A DNA stretch of 50,389 nt from Sneathiellales bacterium (GCA_026992315.1 JALXAG010000161.1:1-50389); one strand, 5' to 3'. Numbered from the stretch's first letter, positions 28,429-37,288 are shown. A program made the numbers and translations. The notes: generated by a model not told the origin, from the letters alone.

Positions 28429-30407
28429 TTCCCGAAATAGGACATTTCGCGCTGGTTCTGGCGCTGGTCGTGATGATCGTGCAGGCCGTGATACCCCAGA
28501 TCGGCGCGGCGACCGGCCGCCAGGGCTGGATGAAGGTTGCGGATATGGCGGCGATGACCCAGGTGCTGCTGGTCGGCATTGCCTTTGCGGCGCTGATGAC
28601 CGCCTATATCCAGTCGGATTTTTCGGTGCTTAACGTGGCGGAGAATTCTCATACCGCCAAGCCGCTGCTCTATAAGATCACCGGCGTCTGGGCCAATCAC
28701 GAGGGCTCGCTGTTGCTGTGGATCTTCATTCTGGCGATTTATGGTGCCGCGGTGGCCGTGTTCGGCGATAACCTGCCCCCGACCCTGAAAGCGCGCGTGC
28801 TGGCGGTGCAGGCGACGGTGGGGGTCGGCTTCCTGCTGTTCATTCTGGCCACGTCGAATCCGTTTATCCGTCTCGACCCGGCGCCGTTGCAGGGCAATGG
28901 CCTCAACCCGCTGTTGCAGGATCCGGGTCTCGCCTTTCATCCGCCGTTTCTCTATCTCGGCTATGTGGGGCTGTCGATTGCCTTTTCCTTCTCCATCGCC
29001 GCCCTGATCGAGGGGCGCGTCGATCCCGCCTGGGCGCGTTGGGTGCGGCCCTGGACGCTGACGGCCTGGATCTTTCTGACCATCGGCATCGGCATCGGCT
29101 CCTACTGGGCGTATTACGAACTGGGCTGGGGCGGCTGGTGGTTCTGGGATCCGGTCGAGAACGCATCCTTCATGCCATGGCTGGCGGCGACGGCGCTGCT
29201 GCATTCGGCCATTGTGGTCGAAAAGCGCGATGCGCTGAAGAACTGGACCATTCTGCTGGCCATTCTGGCGTTTTCGCTGTCATTGCTCGGTACCTTTATC
29301 GTGCGCTCCGGCGTGCTGAACTCCGTCCACGCCTTTGCCAGCGATCCGACGCGCGGCTTTTTCATTCTTCTCTTTCTTGCCAGCGTGGTCGGCGGGGCGC
29401 TGTTCCTTTATGCCCTGCGTGCGCCGGGAATGAAGCTGGGCGGCGTTTTCGCTCCCATCAGCCGCGAAGGGGCGCTGGTGCTGAACAATCTGCTGCTGGT
29501 CGCGGCGGCGGCAACGGTGCTGATCGGTACCCTGTATCCCTTGTTTCTCGATGCCCTGACCGGCGAGAAGGTGTCGGTCGGCCCGCCCTTTTATAATGCG
29601 ACCTTCGTTCCCCTGATCGCGCCGCTGCTGGCGACCCTGTCGGTCGGTCCGATGCTGCCCTGGAAGCGCGGCGATCTGGCCGGGGCGCTGTCGCGGCTGA
29701 AGGCGGTCTTTGCCATCGCCTTTCTCGGTGCGGTGCTGACCCTGTGGCTGGCGGCGGATGTGACGCCGTTGTCCATTCTCGGCATTGTATTGGGGCTGTG
29801 GCTGGTTTTCGGCGCATTGGCCGAATTCGCCGACCGCATCAAGCTGTTCGCCATTCCGCTGGAAAAATCCGTCAACCGGGCCAGGGGCCTGCCTAAATCG
29901 GCCTGGGGGATGACGCTTGCACATGTCGGCGTTGGTGTGATGGTTCTGGGCATTACCATATCCGATACCTGGCAGGACGAGGTGCTGACCTCTGCCCGTC
30001 CCGGCGACACCTTGCAGGTGGCCGGATACGATCTGGAGTTTCAGAAGATCGGCACGGTGCCGGGGCCGAATTACCAGGCATTGCAGGCGACCTTCAGGGT
30101 AACCCGCGACGGCGAGCTGGTCACGATGCTCTATCCTTCGGTCCGCACCTTCACCAATCCGCCGATGCAGACGACGGAAGCGGCCATTCGTCCGACATTG
30201 CTGGGCGATATTTATCTGGCGCTGGGCGAGCCGGACGGCGATGGCGCTTATGCCTTCCGCCTTTATTACAAGCCGTTTGTTATCTGGATCTGGCTTGGCG
30301 GGTTGTTCATGGCCATTGGCGGGCTGGTTTCGCTGGCCGATCGACGTCACCGCATTGGTGCCCCGGTGCGCCGTCGTGCCCGCCCGGCGCCCGGCGCGGC
30401 CGAGTAG
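28425..30407 (+). CDS. ccmF: Haem lyase subunit CcmF
   Basis: A 660-residue polytopic membrane protein, the core of the haem ligation complex that attaches haem to apocytochrome c CxxCH sites. The WWD motif 'GWGGWWFWDPVENASFMPWL' lies near residue 234; 'GVWANHEGSLLLW' near 88 and 'FLYLGYVGLSIAFSFSIAAL' near 174 are family hallmarks, and a periplasmic domain precedes the last helix. Start at the ATGA overlap with ccmE. Full length for the family. Confidence 0.97.
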   Translation: MIPEIGHFALVLALVVMIVQAVIPQIGAATGRQGWMKVADMAAMTQVLLVGIAFAALMTAYIQSDFSVLNVAENSHTAKPLLYKITGVWANHEGSLLLWIFILAIYGAAVAVFGDNLPPTLKARVLAVQATVGVGFLLFILATSNPFIRLDPAPLQGNGLNPLLQDPGLAFHPPFLYLGYVGLSIAFSFSIAALIEGRVDPAWARWVRPWTLTAWIFLTIGIGIGSYWAYYELGWGGWWFWDPVENASFMPWLAATALLHSAIVVEKRDALKNWTILLAILAFSLSLLGTFIVRSGVLNSVHAFASDPTRGFFILLFLASVVGGALFLYALRAPGMKLGGVFAPISREGALVLNNLLLVAAAATVLIGTLYPLFLDALTGEKVSVGPPFYNATFVPLIAPLLATLSVGPMLPWKRGDLAGALSRLKAVFAIAFLGAVLTLWLAADVTPLSILGIVLGLWLVFGALAEFADRIKLFAIPLEKSVNRARGLPKSAWGMTLAHVGVGVMVLGITISDTWQDEVLTSARPGDTLQVAGYDLEFQKIGTVPGPNYQALQATFRVTRDGELVTMLYPSVRTFTNPPMQTTEAAIRPTLLGDIYLALGEPDGDGAYAFRLYYKPFVIWIWLGGLFMAIGGLVSLADRRHRIGAPVRRRARPAPGAAE

Positions 30408-30417
30408 GAGATATCCG

Positions 30418-31017
30418 ATGAGCGAAGGCGAAGGAATGGCGAAGGCGCCTGTTTCAACCCTGCGCCGGGTTGTTCTGGCGGCGATTCCCGTTCTGATTTT
30501 TGTGGTGCTGGCGGCGTTTCTGCTGCGCGGTCTCGATCTTAACCCGAAGGAAATCCCGTCGGTAATGATCGACAAGCCGGTGCCGGAATTTTCCCTGCCG
30601 CCGCTGCCCCGGCGCGATGACAAGGGGCTGAGTACGGCGGATCTGAAACAGGGGCAGGTGGCGCTGGTCAATGTCTTTGCCTCCTGGTGTGTCGCCTGCC
30701 GCGCCGAACATCCCATCCTGATGGATCTGAAGGAGCGGGGCATCGTTGCCATCCACGGCATGGATTACAAGGACAAGCCGGAGGATGGCCAGCGCTGGCT
30801 GGAGGATCTTGGCGATCCGTACGATCTGGTCGGCAATGATCTGAGCGGTCGGGTCGGAATAGACTGGGGCGTGTACGGGGTGCCGGAAACCTTCCTGGTC
30901 AGCGGAGACGGGCGCATTTTGTGCAAGCAGATCGGGCCGATCACGCCGAAGATTCTGCGCAATAAAATTCTGCCGGCGATCGAAGCGGCGAAAGCAGGAC
31001 GGAAAGTTACATGCTGA
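30418..31017 (+). CDS. ccmG: Thiol:disulfide interchange protein CcmG/DsbE
   Basis: A 199-residue membrane-anchored periplasmic thioredoxin that keeps the apocytochrome CxxC thiols reduced. One anchor helix (about 17-37) and a thioredoxin fold with active site W-C91-V-A-C94 ('FASWCVACRAEHP'), the acidic 'GVPETFLV' cis-Pro loop, and a closing helix. The CVAC dipeptide is a slight variant of the common CVPC/CPTC. It overlaps ccmH by seven bases. Confidence 0.95.
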   Translation: MSEGEGMAKAPVSTLRRVVLAAIPVLIFVVLAAFLLRGLDLNPKEIPSVMIDKPVPEFSLPPLPRRDDKGLSTADLKQGQVALVNVFASWCVACRAEHPILMDLKERGIVAIHGMDYKDKPEDGQRWLEDLGDPYDLVGNDLSGRVGIDWGVYGVPETFLVSGDGRILCKQIGPITPKILRNKILPAIEAAKAGRKVTC

Positions 31018-31502
31018 CGATCAAGCGCCTGGGGCTGACCCTGGCTTTTCTGGGCATACTGGCCGGGTTGTCGTCCCTGGCGCTGGCCGAACGCCGCCTT
31101 GCCGATCCCGCGCAGGAGGCCCGAGCCGTGGCCTTGCACAAGACCCTGCGTTGTCTGGTCTGCCAGAACCAGTCAATCCATGATTCCAATGCCTCTCTCG
31201 CCCGCGACCTGCGCCAGATCGTGCGTGAACGCATCGAAGCCGGCGACAGCGACGAGCAGGTCATTCAGTATATTGTCGACCGTTATGGCGACTGGGTGCT
31301 TCTCGATCCGCCCTTCAAGCTGAAGACACTGGCGCTGTGGTTCGGGCCGCTGGCCGTTTTCCTGATCGGAGGAATCGGCATGGTGATCTTTTTGCGTAAT
31401 CAGGGCCGCCGTGCCGCCAGCATGAAAAATGCCGCCCCACCCCTGACAGAGGAAGAGCGTCGGCAGGTGCAGCGTATTATCGAGGAAGGGGACGGCCAAT
31501 GA
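31011..31502 (+). CDS. ccmH: Cytochrome c maturation protein CcmH (CcmL type)
   Basis: A 163-residue periplasmic thiol-redox protein. Signal peptide (1-26), three-helix domain with 'LRCLVCQNQSIHDSNA' (C48 and C51, the redox pair that interacts with apocytochrome c), 'RYGDWVLLDPPF' near 95, and a membrane helix ('FGPLAVFLIGGIGMVIFL', about 108-125) followed by a cytosolic acidic tail. The start overlaps ccmG and the stop overlaps ccmI (ATGA). Confidence 0.95.
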   Translation: MLTIKRLGLTLAFLGILAGLSSLALAERRLADPAQEARAVALHKTLRCLVCQNQSIHDSNASLARDLRQIVRERIEAGDSDEQVIQYIVDRYGDWVLLDPPFKLKTLALWFGPLAVFLIGGIGMVIFLRNQGRRAASMKNAAPPLTEEERRQVQRIIEEGDGQ

Positions 31503-33163
31503 TGACGTTCTGGATTATTGCCGGGCTGCTGACCGTTGCCGTGCTGGTCATGCTGGCCTGGCCGCTGTTCGCCAGCGGGGAGGAATTGCACGACCGGGCC
31601 GAATACGACCTGAAGGTTTATCGCGATCAGCTCAAGGATCTGGATACGGATATCGCCCGCGGTCTGCTGAGCGGCGAGGAAGCCGAAAGCGCCCGCCATG
31701 AGATCGAACGCCGCCTGCTGCGGGTAATGCGCGAACAGGAAGACATCAAAAGCGGCGGCAGTCGCCGTTACAGTACGGCCATGGCGGTATTGCTGATTCT
31801 TGCCGTGCCGGCGGCGGCGCTGGGGCTGTATTTCCTGTGGGGACAGCCCGGCATGATCGGGCACAAGGAAACGATGGCGGACCGGGCCCGCCAGCCAAGC
31901 GCGGAGGAACTGGCGCAGCAACAATCGGTACGCGATATGGTCAATCGCCTGGCTGCCCGGCTGAAGGACAATCCGGACGATTATCGGGGCTGGATCATGC
32001 TCGGCCGCTCCTATCGTGTGCTGCGCGATGCGGCGAATGCGGAAAAGGCCTTCGATACGGCCCGCAAACTGCCTGAAGCCGCCGACGACCCCCTGCCCCA
32101 TATGCAATATGGCGAAGCGGTGGTGATGGTGGCCGAAGGCGTGGTGCCGCCCAAGGCGGTGGAGGCTTTCAAGAAGGCCCTGGCGATCGATCCGAAGAAT
32201 CCGGGGGCCCGTTATTATCTGGCCCTGTGGCGCCGGCAGGCGGGGTATCCCAGGCGGGCCTATGACGAATGGGTGGCGCTGGCCAAGGATTCCCCTGCCG
32301 ATGCCCCCTGGCTGCCGGTGCTGCGCGCGCGCATTGCCGAAGTCGGCAAAGAACTGGGTATGGATGAGGAAAAAGCCCTGGCCGGTCTGCCGGTCCCTGC
32401 AGAGCAGCAGGCCGCAGCCGCGCCGGGGCCCAGTGCCGAGGATATGCGCGCCGCGCAGAATATGAGCCCCGAGGAACGCCAGAAGATGATTCGCTCCATG
32501 GTGCAACGCCTGGCGGACCGTCTGAAGGACAATCCGGACGATTATCAGGGCTGGATGCGTCTGGGCCGGGCCTATCAGGTGTTGGGGGAGGCGGACAAAT
32601 CCAAGGAAGCCTTTGCCCGCGCCGAGGCGCTCAAGGGCCGGGGCGGCGGGGAGGAACAAGCTGCCGCTGCGCCGGGACCCAGCGCCGAGGATATGCGCGC
32701 CGCGCAGGATATGAGCCCCGAGGAACGCCAGAAGCTGATCCGCTCCATGGTGCAGCGCCTGGCGGACCGCATGAAGACCAATCCAAAGGATCACCAGGGC
32801 TGGATGCGTCTGGGCCAGGCCTATGATGTGCTGGGGGAACGGGAAAAGGCGCTCGATGCCTTTGGCCGTGCCGCGGCCCTGCGCCCAGATGACGTCGCCA
32901 GCCAGATGGCCTATGCCCAGGCGATGGTGGAGGCCAGCGATCCCAACGGCCCGCTGCCGCAGGATGCGGTGAAAATCTTCCGCCGTGTTCTCGAATTGCA
33001 GCCGGACAATATGAATGCCTTGTGGTTTGTCGGCATGGCCGATGTGGCGGCAGGCGACAAGGATGCTGCCCGTGAAAAATGGGAACGGATCCTGAAGCGG
33101 CTGGATCCGCAAAGCCGCGAATACGCCATCGTCAAACAACGTATCGCGGAACTCGGTTCCTGA
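31499..33163 (+). CDS. ccmI: CcmI/CycH apocytochrome c chaperone with repeated TPR units
   Basis: A 554-residue protein: N-terminal double-helix membrane module ('FWIIAGLLTVAVLVMLAWPLF' and a second helix near 92-118) enclosing a cytosolic loop with 'VYRDQLKDLDTDIARGLLSGEEAE', then a long TPR region that would bind the apocytochrome C-terminal helix. It is longer than many CcmI because a unit of about 83 residues is tandemly repeated: 'PSAEDMRAAQNMSPEERQKM' with 'MVQRLADRLKDNPDDYQGWM' occurs twice almost identically, and a more diverged copy precedes it. Last gene of the ccm operon. Confidence 0.94.
   Translation: MMTFWIIAGLLTVAVLVMLAWPLFASGEELHDRAEYDLKVYRDQLKDLDTDIARGLLSGEEAESARHEIERRLLRVMREQEDIKSGGSRRYSTAMAVLLILAVPAAALGLYFLWGQPGMIGHKETMADRARQPSAEELAQQQSVRDMVNRLAARLKDNPDDYRGWIMLGRSYRVLRDAANAEKAFDTARKLPEAADDPLPHMQYGEAVVMVAEGVVPPKAVEAFKKALAIDPKNPGARYYLALWRRQAGYPRRAYDEWVALAKDSPADAPWLPVLRARIAEVGKELGMDEEKALAGLPVPAEQQAAAAPGPSAEDMRAAQNMSPEERQKMIRSMVQRLADRLKDNPDDYQGWMRLGRAYQVLGEADKSKEAFARAEALKGRGGGEEQAAAAPGPSAEDMRAAQDMSPEERQKLIRSMVQRLADRMKTNPKDHQGWMRLGQAYDVLGEREKALDAFGRAAALRPDDVASQMAYAQAMVEASDPNGPLPQDAVKIFRRVLELQPDNMNALWFVGMADVAAGDKDAAREKWERILKRLDPQSREYAIVKQRIAELGS
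32411..32880 (+). repeat. In-frame tandem duplication inside ccmI
   Basis: DNA at about 32411-32659 and about 32660-32880 is nearly identical over long stretches, with an offset of 249 bases (83 codons); for example GAGGATATGCGCGCCGCGCA occurs at 32438 and 32687. The copies encode a linker plus a TPR pair. A third, diverged protein-level copy lies at about 31890-32080. Confidence 0.85.
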
Positions 33164-33260
33164 AGACGGCATTTCCTTGACGAATACCGTTTGCGACGGG
33201 CAGTCAGCTTCTGTGAAACAGTTGTCTGGTCGGTGTTTGTGCCGGCAGGCCTGCTTATGG

Positions 33261-33462
33261 CAAAAAAATGCGGAGACACCGGGGGGATGTCTCCGCCTGA
33301 AGCCATTCGACCTAGGTCGAAGGCCCCAAAAGGTATTGCGGCATCTCAAGCTGACCAGGATAATCCCGGGCAGCACTGTGAATAAAGCAAGGAGCGTGCC
33401 AGTTTCCTGTTACCGGTAAATGGCACGAAACAAGGGATGGGGCCAAGGTCTGATTGTTTCGT
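33261..33462 (-). ncRNA. Candidate structured RNA (or structured yciB 3' UTR)
   Basis: The minus strand contains five consecutive helices ending in a terminator: ACGAAACAA/TTGTTTCGT (33462-33425), overlapping and mutually exclusive with CGTGCCA/TGGCACG (33427-33395); CCGGG/CCTGG (33369-33355); a 12-bp stem built on TTCGAC-CTAG-GTCGAA (33327-33299, one bulge); and the terminator stem (33295-33271). Two of these need G-U wobbles that exist only on the minus-strand RNA, so that strand is favoured. A weak promoter (TTGCCA 33480-33475, 16 bases, AACAAT) would give a transcript of roughly 185 nt. No known family recognised. Confidence 0.45.
33262..33295 (-). terminator. Rho-independent terminator
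   Basis: Minus-strand RNA folds CGGAGACA (33295-33288) with TGTCTCCG (33278-33271), then CA and a run of seven T (33268-33262). It would end the yciB operon about 240 bases beyond its stop, or a separate small RNA. Confidence 0.82.
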
Positions 33463-33533
33463 TATGGGACATGTTGGCAAAAAAGCCCACAAACGCCCTA
33501 AATTGACACATATGTATCAGAATGGGGCGGTTG

Positions 33534-34124
33534 TCAGTCGCCTTTGCCTTCAGCTTCCAGGCGTTTGGCCGCCCGCAATATCAGCGGCGTCTGGGCAAGG
33601 CTGAACAGGATGGTCAGCGGCAGAATGCCGAACACCTTGAAGCTGACCCAGATATCGGTGGGATAGGACCGCCAGACATATTCGTTCAGCGCTGCCAGCA
33701 GCACGAAAAAACCGGCCCAGCGCAGGCTCAGGATGCGCCAGCTTTTTTCATCGAGATGCAGCATGTGCCCGAGCACCAGCTTCAGGGCCGAGCGGCCGGC
33801 AATCTGCCCGCCGAGGATCAGCCCGGCAAACAGCAGGTTGACGATGGTCGGCTTGATCTTGATGAAGATCTCATCCTGCAGATAGAGGGTCAGCCCGCCG
33901 AAGAACAGCACGAATACCGCCGTGATCAGCGGCATCGCCGGCAGGCGGCGTTCGGTGACATAGGTGTAGCCGAGGGCGATGACGATCGCCACCATGAAGG
34001 CGGCGGTGGCGGCGTAGATGCCGAATTTGGCATTGACCAGAAAGAAGACCAGCAAGGGGCCGAATTCGGCGGCCAGCCTGGCCATGCTGCCTGCGCCGGA
34101 GGATGTCTTGCGGGCGGGGGTCAT
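33534..34124 (-). CDS. yciB: Inner membrane-spanning protein YciB (septation protein A family)
   Basis: A 196-residue membrane protein with about five hydrophobic segments. 'EFGPLLVFFLVNAKFGIYAATAAFMVA' at 20-46, 'FGGLTLYLQDEIFIKIKPTIVNLLFA' near 95 and 'WRSYPTDIWVSFKVFGILPLT' near 150 are family hallmarks. YciB proteins are linked to cell envelope and division, but their biochemistry is unsettled. Last gene of a minus-strand chain dapF-mtaB-ftsY-yciB; start overlaps the ftsY stop (ATGA). Confidence 0.93.
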   Translation of the reverse strand: MTPARKTSSGAGSMARLAAEFGPLLVFFLVNAKFGIYAATAAFMVAIVIALGYTYVTERRLPAMPLITAVFVLFFGGLTLYLQDEIFIKIKPTIVNLLFAGLILGGQIAGRSALKLVLGHMLHLDEKSWRILSLRWAGFFVLLAALNEYVWRSYPTDIWVSFKVFGILPLTILFSLAQTPLILRAAKRLEAEGKGD

Positions 34125-35062
34125 TTATTCGCATCCTCTTCGCTCAGGCCGCACAGGGCTTCGGCGAACTGGCGGGCATCGAAGGGTCTGAGATCCTCGG
34201 CCCCCTCGCCGACGCCGATGGCGTGCACCGGCAGGGCGAACTTATCGGCCAGCGCCACCAGCACGCCGCCGCGGGCGGTGCCGTCCAGCTTGGTCATGAC
34301 CAGACCCGTGACCTGGCAGACCTGCTGGAATACCTCGACCTGCGAGAGGGCATTCTGCCCGGTGGTGGCATCGAGCACCAGCAGCACCGAATGGGGCGCT
34401 TCGGGGTCGATCTTCTTCAGCACGCGGGAGATCTTCTCCAGCTCTGCCATCAGATGGCTCTTGTTCTGCAACCGCCCGGCCGTATCGATCAGCAGCAGGT
34501 CCATGTTCTGCTCCTTCGCCTGCTGCAGGGCGCCATAGGCCAGCCCCGCGGCATCGGCGCCGGGTTTTCCCGCGATGACCGGGCTGGCGGTGCGCTTGCC
34601 CCAGATCTGAAGCTGTTCGATCGCCGCGGCGCGGAACGTGTCGCCCGCCGCCATCATCACCTTCAGCCCCTCGGCGGTGAAATGCCTGGCCAGCTTGCCG
34701 ATGGTGGTGGTCTTGCCGGTGCCGTTGACGCCGACGACAAGAACCACATGCGGCTTATGGGCCGGATCGGGGATGAGGGGTTTGGCAACGGGGGTCAGAA
34801 TCGCTTCGATTTCATCGGCGAGGGCCTCGCGGATTTCCCGCTCGCCGACATCCTTGTTGAAACGGGTCCTGGCGATATTGGCGCAGATCCGCGCCGAGGT
34901 CGTGACACCGAGATCGGCGGCGATCAGCAGCTCTTCCAGCTCTTCGAGGGCCTCGTCATCCAGTTTGCGCTTGGTGAACAGGCTGGAAATATTGCCGGTC
35001 AGGGCGGATGTGGATTTCTTCAGCCCCCTGGTCAGGCGGGAGAACCAGTTTTTCTCGCTCAT
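34121..35062 (-). CDS. ftsY: Signal recognition particle receptor FtsY
   Basis: A 313-residue SRP GTPase that docks ribosome-nascent chains at the membrane. A short basic N-region, N domain helices ('LDDEALEELEELLIAADLGV'), then G motifs: P-loop 'GVNGTGKTTTIGKLA' near 108, 'DTFRAAAIEQL' near 138, 'DTAGRLQNKSHLM' near 190, 'TKLDGTARGG' near 250. It lacks the long acidic A domain of E. coli FtsY, as is usual in alphaproteobacteria. The start overlaps the mtaB stop (ATGA). Confidence 0.97.
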   Translation of the reverse strand: MSEKNWFSRLTRGLKKSTSALTGNISSLFTKRKLDDEALEELEELLIAADLGVTTSARICANIARTRFNKDVGEREIREALADEIEAILTPVAKPLIPDPAHKPHVVLVVGVNGTGKTTTIGKLARHFTAEGLKVMMAAGDTFRAAAIEQLQIWGKRTASPVIAGKPGADAAGLAYGALQQAKEQNMDLLLIDTAGRLQNKSHLMAELEKISRVLKKIDPEAPHSVLLVLDATTGQNALSQVEVFQQVCQVTGLVMTKLDGTARGGVLVALADKFALPVHAIGVGEGAEDLRPFDARQFAEALCGLSEEDANK

Positions 35063-36351
35063 GCTTTGCTTCCGATCAGTGTGCTGCCTTTGCGCCGCAG
35101 GATGCGGGTGTTCACAACGGTGCCGGGCGGGGCCGCATGGTCCGTCCGGACCGTGGCGAAATGACGGCTGCGGCCGATAGTGCCCTTTTCCATCAGAATA
35201 TCGGTTTCCCGGCCGATGAAACGGTCGAGGAAATCGGCCGCTGCCGCCTCGCCGGCGGCACGCAGGCGGGCGGCGCGTTCCTTGCGCAGGGGGGGCGGAA
35301 CCTGGGGCATCCGTGCCGCCGGCGTTCCCGGGCGGGGGGAATAGGGGAAGACATGCAGCCAGGTCAGGCCGCATTCCCCGACCAGCTTCAGGGTGTTGGC
35401 GAACATCTCCTCCGTTTCGGTGGGGAAGCCGGCGATGATGTCGGCGCCGAAGACGATATCGGGGCGCAATGCGCGGGCGCGGGCACAGACGGCGAGGATG
35501 TCGGCACGGCTGTGACGGCGCTTCATGCGCTTGAGGATCATGTCGTCCCCGGCCTGCACGGACAGGTGCAGATGCGGCATCAGGCGCTCTTCCTCCGCGA
35601 TCAGGCGCCAGAGATCCTCGTCGATTTCCACCGGGTCCACCGAGGACAGACGCAGCCGCTTCAGCTGCGGCACATGGGCCAGCAGGCGACGCACCATCTG
35701 ACCCAGGCTCGGCCGGCCGGGCAGATCGGCGCCGAATGAGGTGATATCGACCCCGGTCAGGACGATTTCGCCATAACCGTTATCGACCAGCCTGCGGGCC
35801 TGGGTGAAAATCTCGCCCATGGGCACGGAGCGGCTGTTGCCGCGGCCGTAGGGGATGATGCAGAAGGTGCAGCGGTGATCGCAACCGTTCTGTACCTGCA
35901 AAAAGGCGCGGGCGCGCCCTTCCAGCCCTTCGATCAGGTGGCCGGCGGTATCCCTGACGCTGAGAATGTCGTTGACGCGGATGCGGTCTGCGTCCTCCCC
36001 CGCCGGCAGGAAGCTTTCTGCCTGCAGCTTCTCCATGTTGCCGAGCACCAGATCCACTTCTGCCATCGCGGCAAAGCGTTCGGGATCGATCTGGGCGGCG
36101 CAGCCGGTGACGACGATCCGTGCATCGGGATGACGGCGGCGCGCCTTGCGCACAGCCTGGCGGGCCTGACGTTCGGCCTCGGCCGTGACGGCGCAGGAAT
36201 TGATCACCACCATGCCCGAGACATTCGCGGCCCGGGCATGCTGGCGGATAATTTCCGATTCATAGGCGTTCAGGCGGCAGCCAAAGGTGATGATTTCCAC
36301 CTCCTGCGCATCGTCCGCCGCCGCCGTGTTCCTTGCCGCCGTCATGGTCAT
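35059..36351 (-). CDS. mtaB: tRNA (t6A37) methylthiotransferase MtaB
   Basis: A 430-residue radical-SAM enzyme adding a methylthio group to t6A at tRNA position 37. N-terminal UPF0004 domain with three cluster cysteines ('FGCRLNAYESE', 'INSCAVT', 'VTGCAAQ'), radical SAM motif 'CDHRCTFCIIPYGRGNSRS' near residue 155, and a C-terminal TRAM-like domain. RLNAYES and YGRGNSRS favour MtaB over MiaB. Start at 36351 overlaps the dapF stop (ATGA); ATG 36345 is an alternative. Confidence 0.93.
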   Translation of the reverse strand: MTMTAARNTAAADDAQEVEIITFGCRLNAYESEIIRQHARAANVSGMVVINSCAVTAEAERQARQAVRKARRRHPDARIVVTGCAAQIDPERFAAMAEVDLVLGNMEKLQAESFLPAGEDADRIRVNDILSVRDTAGHLIEGLEGRARAFLQVQNGCDHRCTFCIIPYGRGNSRSVPMGEIFTQARRLVDNGYGEIVLTGVDITSFGADLPGRPSLGQMVRRLLAHVPQLKRLRLSSVDPVEIDEDLWRLIAEEERLMPHLHLSVQAGDDMILKRMKRRHSRADILAVCARARALRPDIVFGADIIAGFPTETEEMFANTLKLVGECGLTWLHVFPYSPRPGTPAARMPQVPPPLRKERAARLRAAGEAAAADFLDRFIGRETDILMEKGTIGRSRHFATVRTDHAAPPGTVVNTRILRRKGSTLIGSKA

Positions 36352-37226
36352 GCACCCGCAAGATCGGCGGCGACGGGCATGGAGGGATCGAGCAGGGCGG
36401 CTGCCAGCCTGCCGCGGAAACTGACGCTGGCCGGCCCCGTCATGATGACGTGATTGTCTTCGCGCCATTCGATATCGAGCGCGCCGCCATCGAGCACGAT
36501 CCGCACCTTCCGGCCGGTGAGCCCGCGTCGCGCCGCGGCCACGGCGGCAGCGCAGGCGCCCGAACCGCAGGCCTGCGTGATACCGGCGCCGCGTTCCCAC
36601 ACTCTTTGACGCAGGCGGTTTTCGCCGGCGGGCGAGACGACGGAAACATTGACCCGGTCGGGAAACAGCGGATCGTGTTCGACCAGCGGCCCGACCCTTG
36701 CCAGATCGACGGCTTCCGCATCTTCGACGAAAAACACCGCATGCGGATTGCCCATGCCGACACAGCAGGGATCCTTCAGCACCGGGGCGCTGGCCGGTCC
36801 CAGGGTGTAGGGAACGTGCAGCGTGTCATGGGCTTCGGCCAGCGGGATGTCCTGCCAGTTCAGCCGTGCCGGTCCCATATCGACGGCATAACGGCCGTCA
36901 TCCGTATGGCGGCATTTCAGGATGCCCGATACGGTTTCGATGGCGATTTCCTCACCGCCGCCGCGATGATGCAGCAGGGCGGCGATACAACGGGTGGCGT
37001 TGCCGCAGGCGCCCGCCTCGCTGCCATCGGCATTGTAGATGCGCATGAAGGCATCGGCGCGGCGGGACGGCTCGATAACGATAAGCTGGTCGCAGCCGAC
37101 CCCCTGATGGCGGTCGGCGATGCGGGCGATCTGCTCCGCATTCAGGCGCAGCGGGGCAGCGGCGGCGTCGAAAATGACGAAGTCGTTGCCCAGCCCGTGC
37201 ATTTTCAGAAATTCGGTGGCGGTCAT
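36348..37226 (-). CDS. dapF: Diaminopimelate epimerase DapF
   Basis: A 292-residue cytoplasmic enzyme converting LL- to meso-diaminopimelate for lysine and peptidoglycan. N-terminal 'FLKMHGLGNDFVIFDA'; the two catalytic cysteines lie in 'GACGNATRC' (about residue 79) and 'ACGSGACAA' (about 224); 'MGNPHAVFF' near 164. First gene of the dapF-mtaB-ftsY-yciB chain. The ATG at 37226 sits 63 bases from the TetR gene stop. Confidence 0.96.
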   Translation of the reverse strand: MTATEFLKMHGLGNDFVIFDAAAAPLRLNAEQIARIADRHQGVGCDQLIVIEPSRRADAFMRIYNADGSEAGACGNATRCIAALLHHRGGGEEIAIETVSGILKCRHTDDGRYAVDMGPARLNWQDIPLAEAHDTLHVPYTLGPASAPVLKDPCCVGMGNPHAVFFVEDAEAVDLARVGPLVEHDPLFPDRVNVSVVSPAGENRLRQRVWERGAGITQACGSGACAAAVAAARRGLTGRKVRIVLDGGALDIEWREDNHVIMTGPASVSFRGRLAAALLDPSMPVAADLAGA

Positions 37227-37288
37227 AGCGGGGTTATAGGGCGGCAGGGACGGGGAGTCCAGATTTCCCCTGTCCGGGTGCCGTCGCT

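Larger units (their letters stand above)
33164..33533. other. Gene-free region with strong RNA secondary structure
   Basis: 370 bases between the end of ccmI and the end of yciB (tail-to-tail). I see no plausible protein gene or tRNA. It holds the candidate structured RNA and terminator listed separately, plus TTGACA at 33503 with no good -10 and no gene downstream. Confidence 0.7.

Noticed and set aside
31499-33163. Repeat array in ccmI as a mobile or CRISPR-like element
   Set aside because: The period is 249 bases, in frame, encodes TPR units and has no spacers.
33203-33355. 6S RNA on the plus strand, closed by GTCAGCTT (33203-33210) with AAGCTGAC (33348-33355) and containing GCGGCATCTC
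   Set aside because: The local resemblance to 6S is short, the wobble pattern favours the minus strand, and no promoter fits. Worth an Rfam search but not callable by eye.
33421-33440. TGGCACG as a sigma-54 promoter
   Set aside because: The required GC element at -12 (TTGC) is absent; the bases belong to a stem instead.
33503-33530. TTGACA and CATATG as a plus-strand promoter
   Set aside because: No -10 at proper spacing and only convergent genes downstream on that strand.
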